From positions 1 through 51,297 of the forward strand of contig CAIMWH010000152.1 in NCBI GenBank assembly GCA_903845065.1: a stretch of DNA of 51,297 bases, given 5' to 3'. Shown piece after piece: positions 28,174 to 36,241 of the stretch (within the stretch, counting starts at the first letter, position 1; the number at the start of each line of letters is the position of its first letter). This DNA comes from an uncultured Rhodospirillales bacterium. GTDB lineage: Bacteria > Pseudomonadota > Alphaproteobacteria > Acetobacterales > Acetobacteraceae. A program made the position numbers and the translations under genes. Under the pieces are notes generated by a model, which was given only the letters and a program-made list of their open reading frames with translations, was not told where the DNA came from and did not search any database.

Positions 28174-29439
28174 ATGGCCCACCCCATCACCCGCCGCGCC
28201 GCCCTCGCCACCGCCACGCTCGCCGCCCTCCCCGGCCGCGCCCGCGCCGAACCGGTGCAGATCGAATACTGGCAGTATTTCTTCAAGGAACGCGTCACCG
28301 CGATGGACGAACTCATCCGGCGCTTCCAGGCCGCCAACCCCGGCATCACCGTCAAGCACACCACCTTCCCCTACACCCAGTACCGCACCAAGATCAGCGC
28401 CGCCGTCCCGGCCGGGGAAGGCCCGGACGTGCTGCAACTCTACTACGGCTGGCTGCGCGATTTCCGCCGCGGCAACCTCATCAGCCCCCTGCCGGCCGAC
28501 CTGTTCCCCCCCGCCGACATCGAGCGCGACTTCTACCCGATGGTGCGCCAGATGCGGGTCGGTGATGCCTACTACGCCCTGCCCACCGCCGTGCGCAGCA
28601 TGGGCCTGTTCACCAACCGCCGCCTGCTCCGCGAAGCCGGGCTCGACCCCGATACCACGCCCGCCACCCTGGATGACCACGTCGCCATCGCCCAAAAACT
28701 CACCCGCCGCGACGCCGCCGGCAACCTCACCACCGCCGGCACCACCATCGGCCTACCCTCGCAGGACTCGCACTGGTGGCGCGAAGTCCTGGTGCGCCAG
28801 TTCGGCGGCACCCCCTTCAGTGAGGACTACCGCGAGGTCCGCTACGGCACCGAAGCTGGCGCCGCCGCCCTGCAATGGTACGCCGATCTCCAACTCAAAC
28901 ACCGCGTCGCCGAAGCCGGCTTCATGACCGAACCCGCCCCCGCCTTCCGCGCCGGCCGCGTCGGCCTGCTGGTCAACGCCTCCTTCCTCGTCGGCGCCCT
29001 GCAAGGCACCAAAAACCTCGATTTCGCCGCCGCCGAACTGCCCGCCCACCACGGCATCCGCGCCAACTACGCGTCCTACTGGGTCAACGCCCTGGTCGGC
29101 GGCCGCAACACCGCCAAACGCGACGCCGCCGCGAAATTCATCGCCTTCATCACCACGCCCGAAGCCATGGCCCTCTGGACCGCCACCACCGGCGAACTCC
29201 CCGCCCGCCCCGCCGCCGCCAACCTCCCCGCCATCCAGGCCGACAAAACCCTCGCCCCCTTCGCGCGCGGCCTGACCAACGCTTACGCCACCGACTTCGT
29301 CGACGAAGACGCCCAACGCGCGGTGTTCGTAGCCATGCTGGATCGGGTGCTGCTCAAGGGGCAGTCGCCGCTCGAGTCCGTGCGAGAGGCGGCGGCGGCC
29401 GAGCAGGCCATCATCAGCGACTACTATAAGAACCTTTAG
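28174..29439 (+). CDS. Second paralogous substrate-binding protein, sugar type, Tat-like signal
   Basis: 421 residues, close paralogue of the receptor at 21769-23043. The signal carries twin arginines (ITRRAALATATLAALPGRARA), unlike the Sec-type signal of its paralogue. The mature part begins EPVQIEYWQYFFKERV. Conserved blocks run to the end (ANYASYWVNALV, YATDFVDEDAQ). It lies after the MBL gene and has no permeases of its own, so it probably shares the upstream channel with a different ligand range. The repeat element 29444-29714 follows the stop by 4 nt. Confidence 0.92.
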   Translation: MAHPITRRAALATATLAALPGRARAEPVQIEYWQYFFKERVTAMDELIRRFQAANPGITVKHTTFPYTQYRTKISAAVPAGEGPDVLQLYYGWLRDFRRGNLISPLPADLFPPADIERDFYPMVRQMRVGDAYYALPTAVRSMGLFTNRRLLREAGLDPDTTPATLDDHVAIAQKLTRRDAAGNLTTAGTTIGLPSQDSHWWREVLVRQFGGTPFSEDYREVRYGTEAGAAALQWYADLQLKHRVAEAGFMTEPAPAFRAGRVGLLVNASFLVGALQGTKNLDFAAAELPAHHGIRANYASYWVNALVGGRNTAKRDAAAKFIAFITTPEAMALWTATTGELPARPAAANLPAIQADKTLAPFARGLTNAYATDFVDEDAQRAVFVAMLDRVLLKGQSPLESVREAAAAEQAIISDYYKNL

Positions 29440-29443
29440 GGCA

Positions 29444-29714
29444 AGCAAGGCTCCGCCGGCAAAGGGCCGCAGGCCCTTTGATCCCGTTACTGCTCGCGGC
29501 TGAAACAGCAGCCTTCAGGTGATCACGCGGTCCTTGCTTGCGCCGCAGGCATTCAAATCTGCGAAAACGCCGCACTTCGCTCGGGTGATACCGATTTGAT
29601 GGGCTTCGCCAGTCTCCGCACGCGAGTTCTCGCCCTCAACTGAAGGCCATCGCCCCAGCCGCGAGCAGTATCGGGTTCTAAGGGCCTGCGGCCCTTAGCC
29701 GGCGGAGCCTTGCT
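29444..29714. repeat. 271-bp element with 59-nt terminal inverted repeats
   Basis: The arms 29444-29502 and 29656-29714 match as inverted repeats at 55 of 59 positions. Each arm contains an 8-bp hairpin (AAAGGGCC-GCA-GGCCCTTT on the left, TAAGGGCC-TGC-GGCCCTTA on the right), and changes in the hairpin stems preserve pairing. The 153-nt centre continues imperfect symmetry (GCCTTCAG with CTGAAGGC; CAAATC with GATTTG). No protein frame is convincing. It fills the whole gap between two convergent genes, so it may serve as a two-way terminator, and its form resembles a miniature mobile element. Confidence 0.85.
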
Positions 29715-29717
29715 CCC

Positions 29718-30227
29718 CTACTGCTGCAAATCGATATCAAACGTCTCCAAAACCCGGCAAGCCGTCAGATACATCCCGATCGACAGCACCAACTCCACCA
29801 TCTCGCCGGGCGAAAACATTGCCGCCGCCGGCTGGAACGTCGCGTCCGAGGCCCGCACGTTGACGATCAGGTCATCGGTGAACCGCAGCACCACACGTTC
29901 GCGCTCCGAGTAAGGCCCGGCCTCGATATCCCCCGCCAGTCCGGCGATCTTGTCGTCCGGCACCCCCACACGGCGCGCGATGATGGTATGCGCCCGCACC
30001 TCGTATTCGCTCTTCAGCGTCATCCCGATCCGCAACATCACCAGTTCGCGCAGCACCGGATCGAGCGATCCTTCCCACCGCAGCGCGTCGGCCATCCGGG
30101 TAAACGCGTCCCCCACCCGCGGCGCGTGGGCCAGCATGCGATGCAGGTTGCGCCCGGGCCGGCGCAGCATCATGTCGCGCGCCAGCCAGTGCGCGGTTTC
30201 GGTATCGACGTAGGGAATGCGGGCCAT
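29718..30227 (-). CDS. Carboxymuconolactone decarboxylase / AhpD-like protein
   Basis: A 169-residue all-helical protein of the CMD family. The core is LRELVMLRIGMTLKSEYEVRAHTIIARRVGVPDDKI. Here the cysteine found in many members before EYE is serine, and no CxxC exists, so it is not an AhpD-type disulfide reductase. It may be a decarboxylase-like or uncharacterised enzyme. It lies 6 nt after the peptide-binding protein gene on the same strand, so they probably form an operon. Confidence 0.85.
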   Translation of the reverse strand: MARIPYVDTETAHWLARDMMLRRPGRNLHRMLAHAPRVGDAFTRMADALRWEGSLDPVLRELVMLRIGMTLKSEYEVRAHTIIARRVGVPDDKIAGLAGDIEAGPYSERERVVLRFTDDLIVNVRASDATFQPAAAMFSPGEMVELVLSIGMYLTACRVLETFDIDLQQ

Positions 30228-30233
30228 CCGGTT

Positions 30234-31787
30234 CTACTCCACGGTCAGTTCATGCGGCGTGTACATGCCATCCTCGCGCGGCGTGATGCGCAGGCCCTTG
30301 CGGGTGGCGAAGATGGAGAGTTGGCGGTGGGTGGCAATCACGCCCACGTCGTCGCGCACCCAGTGCTCCATTGCCTCCGCCTCCATCGCCCAGCGCTTGT
30401 GATCATCCATGGTCAGGATGGCGGCCTTGATGAGCCGGTCCACCTCGGGGTTGGAGTAGTGCTGGTTGTTGGACGGGCCGAGCCCGGCGGCGGGATCGGG
30501 CGTGGGCGCGACGGCGGCGAAGGAGGGCAGGATCTCGCCCATCCCGGTGCCGGCGCTTTGCAGGTAGAACGGCCAGATGCCCTTGAGGCGCTCTGTGTTG
30601 AATTGCGAACCAGGCACCAGCACGATCGACACCTTCACCCCCACCCGCGCCAGCATTCCCGCCACCGCCTCGCAGGTTTCACGATCGCGCAGGAACAGCT
30701 TGTTCGGGCAATGCAGGGTGGTGCCGAAGCCACGCGGATACCCCGCCTCGGCAAGCAGTTTCCTGGCGCCGTCGGCATCGAACGCCACCGGCTTGAGATT
30801 GGGGCTGGAGCCCAGGTAGTGGTCGGGGAACGCCTGCGCGGCCGGTTCGGCCAGCCCGTCCAGCACGCGGGCGATCAGCGCCTTGCGGTCGATCGCCATC
30901 GAGACGGCCTTGCGCACCCGGATATCGGCGAACGGGTTCTTCTCGGTCGGCTGCCCGGCCGCGTCGGTAATGCCGGCCGCGGTGGGCGCGAAGCTCGGCA
31001 GGAACATGATCACCCGGTCCTGCGCGCCGACGAACACGTTGATGTTGCCGCGCCGCTTGAGCTGCTCCACATCCGCCGGCGGCACGTTGATGATTACGTC
31101 CACATCGCCCGCCAGCATCGCCGCCACCCGCGCCCCTTCGTCGGGGATGGGCCGCAGCAGCACGGTATCGAACGCCGGCTTGCCGCCCCAGTAGCCATCG
31201 AAGCGGGACACCACGGTGCGGGTGTTCGGCACCCGCTCGACGAAGCGATACGGCCCGGTGCCGATCATCGCACTGCCCTGGTTGAACGGCTCGCTCGGCA
31301 GGTCCACCGCCTCCTTCTTGGTCATGAACAGGAAGGAGATCTCGGCCGGCAATATCGGGTCCGGCCCGCGGGTGCGGATTTGCAGCCGCAGCGGATCGAG
31401 CACGCGAACTTCGGCGATGGAGCGGGTATAGCGCTTGAAGCCGTAGGGCACATTCAGCCGCTCGATCCGGTCGAGGCTGGCCTTGGCGTCCTCGGCGGTG
31501 AACGGCGCCCCGTCATGCCAGGTCACGCGGGGGCGCAGCACGAACTCCCAGGTATCATCCGCCACCGTTTTCCATGACAGCGCCAGGCCCGGTTGCAGGC
31601 TCATGTCCGCCCCGCGCCGGATCAGCCCGTCGAACATGTGGTGGCTGACGGTGGCGTTGAAGGTGCTCAGGAACCCGTGCGGATCGAGCGTGGTGGCTTC
31701 CTGGAACTGGGCGAAGCGCAGCGTTTCGGCCCGTGCCGGCACCACCGCCAGCAGCAACAGCAGGACAAGCCGTGTCATGGCGTTCAT
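30234..31787 (-). CDS. ABC transporter substrate-binding protein, peptide type (family 5)
   Basis: 517 residues with a Sec signal (MNAMTRLVLLLLLAVVPARA). Family 5 features: TLDPHGFLSTFN, FVLRPRVTWHDGAPFTAEDA, GTGPYRFVERVPNTRTV and IRVRKAVSMAIDR. ATG 31787 has GGAGAAG at about 7 nt. No permease genes adjoin. The dipeptide-type permeases at the right edge of the window are 18 kb away and on the same strand, but a functional link is only a guess. Confidence 0.92.
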   Translation of the reverse strand: MNAMTRLVLLLLLAVVPARAETLRFAQFQEATTLDPHGFLSTFNATVSHHMFDGLIRRGADMSLQPGLALSWKTVADDTWEFVLRPRVTWHDGAPFTAEDAKASLDRIERLNVPYGFKRYTRSIAEVRVLDPLRLQIRTRGPDPILPAEISFLFMTKKEAVDLPSEPFNQGSAMIGTGPYRFVERVPNTRTVVSRFDGYWGGKPAFDTVLLRPIPDEGARVAAMLAGDVDVIINVPPADVEQLKRRGNINVFVGAQDRVIMFLPSFAPTAAGITDAAGQPTEKNPFADIRVRKAVSMAIDRKALIARVLDGLAEPAAQAFPDHYLGSSPNLKPVAFDADGARKLLAEAGYPRGFGTTLHCPNKLFLRDRETCEAVAGMLARVGVKVSIVLVPGSQFNTERLKGIWPFYLQSAGTGMGEILPSFAAVAPTPDPAAGLGPSNNQHYSNPEVDRLIKAAILTMDDHKRWAMEAEAMEHWVRDDVGVIATHRQLSIFATRKGLRITPREDGMYTPHELTVE

Positions 31788-31894
31788 CGCGTTTCTTCTC
31801 CCTCGGCAGTCTTGCCACGACATTGAACAAGACGGGTTGGAATTTCCAGCCCCGTCCTCCAATGATGCGCCAATACTGCAACCGGGGAGACCGC

Positions 31895-32368
31895 ATGGCC
31901 AAACCAGCAAGCGTGGTGCGCGGCCAGTGCGTCTGTGCCGCCGTGCGGATCGAAGTCGGCTTCCCCGCCGTGTGGGCCTGGCATGACCACTCCAAAACCA
32001 CCCAGCACGCCCACGGCGCCGCCTGCGCCACCTATATCGGCTGCTGGCGCAGCAAGATCAGCATCACCGAGGGCGCCGACGTCATCACCCGCTTCGAGGA
32101 CCCCGCCACCAACACCGCCCGCAGCTTCTGCGCCCGCTGCGGCACCCCGGTGTTCTACGAACGCGGCCACAGCCCGCAGATGGTCAACCTGCCGCGCGCC
32201 CTGTTCGCCAGCCGCACCGGCCGCGAACCGCGCTATCACGTCCGCTTCGAGGAACGGCCGGACTGGGCCTATGCCGGCGAACCGCTCTCCCCCCTCAAGG
32301 GCTACCCCGGCGTGCTGCGCACCCGCGCCAGCAAGCGCAAGCCGCCGGATTTCTCCGATCCCGCTTGA
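31895..32368 (+). CDS. GFA (glutathione-dependent formaldehyde-activating enzyme) family-like protein
   Basis: 157 residues with the zinc patterns GQCVC (near 11-14) and FCARCGTPVFYE, and the C-terminal family tail. The middle cysteine pair, normally CHCxxCR, is changed here to HAHGAACATYIGC, so zinc binding may differ. The start at ATG 31895 has GGGGAGA upstream. The reaction for most family members is unknown. It is divergent from the peptide-binding protein gene. Confidence 0.75.
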   Translation: MAKPASVVRGQCVCAAVRIEVGFPAVWAWHDHSKTTQHAHGAACATYIGCWRSKISITEGADVITRFEDPATNTARSFCARCGTPVFYERGHSPQMVNLPRALFASRTGREPRYHVRFEERPDWAYAGEPLSPLKGYPGVLRTRASKRKPPDFSDPA

Positions 32369-32436
32369 CCCGCCCCCCGCGCCGCCGCATGCCGTGCTGG
32401 ACACGCTGATCGAAACCTCCACGGGAGCCGACTGAT

Positions 32437-33198
32437 ATGGACATCAACGGACAAGCCGCCCTCGTCACCGGCGGCGCCTCGGGCCTCGGCGCCGCCACCG
32501 CCGCCGCCCTGCAAGCCGCCGGCGCCCGCGTCACCCTGCTCGACATCAACCCCGCCGCCGTCGAAGCCGCCGCCGCCCGCACCGGCGCGCTCGGCCTCGT
32601 GTGTGACGTGGCGGACGCTGACTCCGCCGAAGCCGCCATCGCCCAGGCCGCCGCCGCCCACGGCCCGGCCCGCGTGCTGGTCAACTGCGCCGGCATCGGC
32701 ACCGCCGGGCGCATCGTCGGCCGCGACGGCCCGCTCGGCCTGCCCGCCTACGAGAAGGTCATCCGCGTCAACCTCATCGGCACCTTCAACATGCTGCGCA
32801 TCGCGTCGCACGCCATGAGCACCCTGGAACCGATGGCCGACGGCGAGCGCGGCGTCATCATCAACACCGCCTCGGTGGCCGCCTATGACGGGCAGATCGG
32901 CCAGGCCGCCTATGCCTCATCCAAGGCCGGCGTGGTCGGCCTCACCTTGCCGGCCGCCCGCGAATTGGCCCGCTTCGGCGTGCGGGTGATGACCATCGCC
33001 CCCGGCCTGTTCCTCACCCCGATGCTGCGCAGCCTGCCCGAGGAAATCCAGAAAAGCCTCGGCGACTCCGTCCCCTTCCCGCAGCGCCTCGGCGCGCCGG
33101 AGGAATACGCCGCACTCGCCATGCACATCGTCGCCAATCGCATGCTCAACGGCGAAACCATCCGCCTCGACGGCGCGCTCAGGATGGCCCCCCGGTGA
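32437..33198 (+). CDS. Short-chain dehydrogenase/reductase, 3-hydroxyacyl-CoA dehydrogenase-like
   Basis: 253 residues. The NAD-binding TGGASGLGAAT, LVNCAGI, catalytic serine region NTASVAAYDGQIGQ and YASSK are all present. It resembles the HSD17B10-type 3-hydroxyacyl-CoA dehydrogenases (QAAYASSKAGVVGLTLPAARELA), which suggests short- or branched-chain acyl-CoA oxidation. Its stop overlaps the GTG start of the thioesterase gene, so the pair is coupled and probably acts on acyl-CoA substrates. Confidence 0.88.
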   Translation: MDINGQAALVTGGASGLGAATAAALQAAGARVTLLDINPAAVEAAAARTGALGLVCDVADADSAEAAIAQAAAAHGPARVLVNCAGIGTAGRIVGRDGPLGLPAYEKVIRVNLIGTFNMLRIASHAMSTLEPMADGERGVIINTASVAAYDGQIGQAAYASSKAGVVGLTLPAARELARFGVRVMTIAPGLFLTPMLRSLPEEIQKSLGDSVPFPQRLGAPEEYAALAMHIVANRMLNGETIRLDGALRMAPR

Positions 33199-33614
33199 GC
33201 TTCACCACACGTCGCCCCGTTCTGATCGAATGGGGCGACTGCGACGCGGCCCAAATCGTGTTCTACCCGCGCTACTTCGCGATGTTCGACGCTGCCACCC
33301 AGTTCCTGTTCGCGCAGGCCCTGGGCTACCGCAAACCGGCCATGATCGCCCGCTTCGGCATCATGGGCATCCCGATGGTGGACACGCGGGCGAAATTCCA
33401 CGCCCCGTGCAGCTTCGGGGATGATGTGGTGATCGAAAGCCAGGCCGTCCGCTTCGGCCGCTCCAGCTTCGATGTGCAGCACCGCCTGCTGCGCGGCGAC
33501 ACTCTCTGCGTCGAGGCCTGGGAAACCCGCGTCTGGGCCGCGGCCGACCCCGCCGACCCGCGCCGCATCCGTGGCGTGCCCCTTCCCGCGGAAGTCATTG
33601 CCGCGCTCTCCTGA
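33195..33614 (+). CDS. Hotdog-fold acyl-CoA thioesterase (4-hydroxybenzoyl-CoA thioesterase type)
   Basis: 139 residues. The active-site strand and helix read EWGDCDAAQIVFYPRYFAMFD, with the catalytic aspartate typical of the 4HBT/YbgC class. The GTG start overlaps the stop of the dehydrogenase gene by 4 nt. It would release free acids from acyl- or aroyl-CoA in the cytoplasm; the exact substrate is not visible. Confidence 0.88.
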   Translation: MSFTTRRPVLIEWGDCDAAQIVFYPRYFAMFDAATQFLFAQALGYRKPAMIARFGIMGIPMVDTRAKFHAPCSFGDDVVIESQAVRFGRSSFDVQHRLLRGDTLCVEAWETRVWAAADPADPRRIRGVPLPAEVIAALS

Positions 33615-33625
33615 CACGCTGGCAG

Positions 33626-34606
33626 ATGGCGCCCGCCTGTGATGATATCGCCGCCATGACCCACAACCCCTACGCCCCCGGCACCACCGCCTACCCGCGC
33701 GACATGGTCGGCTACGGCCGCAACCCGCCCGATCCGCGCTGGCCCGGCGGCGCCCGCCTCGCGCTGAACATCGTCGTCAACTACGAGGAAGGTGGCGAAA
33801 GCAACGTCCTGCACGGGGACCCGGGCAGCGTCAGTTTCCTCACCGAGCACATCACCACCCCCAAAATGGGCGAGCGCAACCTCACCGCGGACAGCCTGTG
33901 GGAATTCGGCAGTCGCGTCGGCTTCTGGCGGCTGTGGCGCCTGCTATCCGGCCGCAAACTCCCCGTCACCTGCTTCGCCGTCACCATGGCGATGGGCCGC
34001 AACCCCGAGGCGGTAGCGGCGATGCGCGAGGCCGGCTGGGAAATGGCCACCCACGGCCTGCGCTGGAACATCGACCCGCCGGCCGACGAAGCCGGCGAGC
34101 GTGCCGAAATCCTCCATACCCTGGCACTCCACGAGTCCCTCTGCGGCGAAAAGGCGGTCGGCTGGTACAACCGCTCCAGCGCCCGCACCTACCGGCTGCT
34201 GAGCGATATCGGGGCCATGCTCTACTTCGCCGACAACTACGCCGACGAACTGCCGTTCTGGGCCGATGTGGCGGGCAAACCCGAACTCTTCGTGCCCTAC
34301 ACGCTGGAAGCCAACGACATGCGCTTCGCCACGCCGATGGGCTTCGGCGACGGCGACGAATTCTTCACCTACCTGCGTGACACCTTTGATGTGCTTTACC
34401 GTGACGGCGTGGAAGGCCGCCCCCGCATGATGAGCCTCGGCCTGCACGGCCGGATCACCGGCCGCCCCGGCCGCACCGCGGCGCTGGAACGCTTCCTCGA
34501 CCACGTCGCCGCCCATAGCGGCGTGTGGGTGGCCACCCGCGCCGATATCGCGCGGCACTGGCGGGCCAACTTCCCGCCATCCGGCCCACTCCTCACCACG
34601 TGGTAA
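33626..34606 (+). CDS. Polysaccharide deacetylase-fold protein, PuuE allantoinase-like
   Basis: 326 residues, NodB-homology fold. It resembles the uric-acid-pathway PuuE protein over its whole length: YPRDMVGYG, NIVVNYEEGGE, SRVGFWRLWRLL, TCFAVTMAMGRNPE, WEMATHGLRW, FVPYTLEANDMRF, ARHW. PuuE hydrolyses allantoin. The family GWYTGRTGPNTR segment is GWYNRSSARTY here, so the substrate may differ. No other purine genes are nearby. The start could also be ATG 33656; neither has a clear ribosome binding site. It is coupled to the next gene by overlap. Confidence 0.78.
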   Translation: MAPACDDIAAMTHNPYAPGTTAYPRDMVGYGRNPPDPRWPGGARLALNIVVNYEEGGESNVLHGDPGSVSFLTEHITTPKMGERNLTADSLWEFGSRVGFWRLWRLLSGRKLPVTCFAVTMAMGRNPEAVAAMREAGWEMATHGLRWNIDPPADEAGERAEILHTLALHESLCGEKAVGWYNRSSARTYRLLSDIGAMLYFADNYADELPFWADVAGKPELFVPYTLEANDMRFATPMGFGDGDEFFTYLRDTFDVLYRDGVEGRPRMMSLGLHGRITGRPGRTAALERFLDHVAAHSGVWVATRADIARHWRANFPPSGPLLTTW

Positions 34607-36204
34607 GCCGCCTGCCCTTCATCGCCCTCCTGCTGGCGACCACCGCCGGCATGGAGGCGCTGTTGTGGCAGGCCCTGGGCAGCGAGATCTGGCTCGCCGC
34701 GCGCCTCGCGATGGCGCTGCTGTTCCTGCCCATCGCCATCTGGCTCGGCATCTGCGTCGGCAATGCCATCCCGGGCTTCCTCATCCTCGTCCTCGCCCGC
34801 CGCGCCGCCCGCATCGTGCTCCCGGTGACGGGGGACATCGAGCACGCCCCCCTCACCCTGCGCACCGCTATCGCGGTCACCGTGCGCAACGAGGATATCG
34901 CTGCCGTCATTGACAACCTCACCGCCCTGCTCGCCGGCCTCGATGACCCCGCCCATTTCGCCGGCTTCATCCTATCCGACACCCAGGACCCCGCGCTCGC
35001 CAGCGCCGAGGCCCTCGCCGCGCAAGGCCGCCCCGTCACCTATCGCCGCCGCAGCCGCAACACCGGCTTCAAGGCCGGCAACGTGATGGAATTCCTCGAT
35101 CATCACGCCGAAGGCTTCGACGTCACCCTCATGCTGGACGCCGACAGCACCATGGCGCCTGCCTCCGTGCGCCGCCTCGTCCGCATCATGCAGGCCGATC
35201 CACGCATGGGCCTGGTGCAGCACCTCACCGCCGGCCGCCCCGCCGAGGCCGCCTTCGCGCGGCTGTTCCAGTTCGGCATGCGCTCCGGCATGCGGGTCTG
35301 GTCGGTCGGCCAGGCGCTGTGGCAGGGCCGGGCGGGACCGTACTGGGGCCACAACGCCATTTTCCGCAACGCCCCGTTCCGCGAACTCTGCCGCCTCGAC
35401 CCATTGCCCGACGGCAGCGTGATCCTCTCGCATGACCAGGTGGAGGCCGCCCGCCTCGCCGCGGCCGGCTGGGGCGTCGCGGTGTGGGCCGAGGATGCCG
35501 GCTCCTATGAGGCCAACCCGCCGGCGATGCCCGAATTCCTCCACCGTGACGGCCGCTGGCTCGCCGGCAACATGCAGTACCGCCACCTCATCGTGCTACC
35601 CGGCTTCACCGTGATGGGGCGCTGGCAACTGCTCCAGGCCATGCTGCTGTTCGCCGGCGCGCCGCTCTACGCGCTGATGTTCCTCCTCGCCGTCGCCCTC
35701 GCCGGCCACGGCGGATCGCGCGGCGCCCTCGTCAGCTTCGCCCTCGCCTGGGCGCTCACCCTCTACGCTCCGAAATTGCTTGGCTACCTCGAAACCCTGC
35801 TGTTCCCCACACGCCGCGCCGCCTATGGCGGGGGATGGCGGTTCCTGGCCGGTGCCTTGGCCGAGACCCTGTTCACCCTGCTGCTCGACGCCCCCTCCTA
35901 CATCAGCAAATCCCTCGCCCTCTTGCGGCTCATCCTCGGCGCCAAACCCGGCTGGCTGCCGCAGAACCGCAGCGCCCGCGGCGTGGCCTGGGGCGAGGCG
36001 GCCCGCCTGTTCTGGCCCCACACCCTAATCGGCGTGGTAACTTTCGCCGCCCTGCTGCGCGCCGATCCCGGCCTCGCGTTCCTCGCCTTCCCCTTCGCCG
36101 GCGGCCTGCTGCTGGTGATCCCGTTCTGCGTGCTGACCGCCTCCCCCCGCGTGTCCGCCTGGCTGCGCGCCCGCGGTGTGTGCGCCATGCCCGAGGAAGT
36201 GTAG
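34600..36204 (+). CDS. OpgH/MdoH-like membrane glycosyltransferase (GT2)
   Basis: 534 residues. Two N-terminal membrane helices, a GT2 catalytic domain (TVRNED, RRRSRNTGFKAGN, LDADSTM as DxD, GHNAIFR, LSHDQVEA and GRWLAGNMQY in place of QxxRW), then several C-terminal helices. OpgH makes the glucan backbone of periplasmic glucans. It is shorter than E. coli OpgH (about 850 residues) and no opgG is adjacent. I chose GTG 34600, which overlaps the stop of the deacetylase gene and leads directly to the first membrane helix. Confidence 0.82.
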   Translation: MVSRLPFIALLLATTAGMEALLWQALGSEIWLAARLAMALLFLPIAIWLGICVGNAIPGFLILVLARRAARIVLPVTGDIEHAPLTLRTAIAVTVRNEDIAAVIDNLTALLAGLDDPAHFAGFILSDTQDPALASAEALAAQGRPVTYRRRSRNTGFKAGNVMEFLDHHAEGFDVTLMLDADSTMAPASVRRLVRIMQADPRMGLVQHLTAGRPAEAAFARLFQFGMRSGMRVWSVGQALWQGRAGPYWGHNAIFRNAPFRELCRLDPLPDGSVILSHDQVEAARLAAAGWGVAVWAEDAGSYEANPPAMPEFLHRDGRWLAGNMQYRHLIVLPGFTVMGRWQLLQAMLLFAGAPLYALMFLLAVALAGHGGSRGALVSFALAWALTLYAPKLLGYLETLLFPTRRAAYGGGWRFLAGALAETLFTLLLDAPSYISKSLALLRLILGAKPGWLPQNRSARGVAWGEAARLFWPHTLIGVVTFAALLRADPGLAFLAFPFAGGLLLVIPFCVLTASPRVSAWLRARGVCAMPEEV

Positions 36205-36241
36205 GCTGCGGGCCGCAAACCCCCAGGCCAGGACGACCGCC

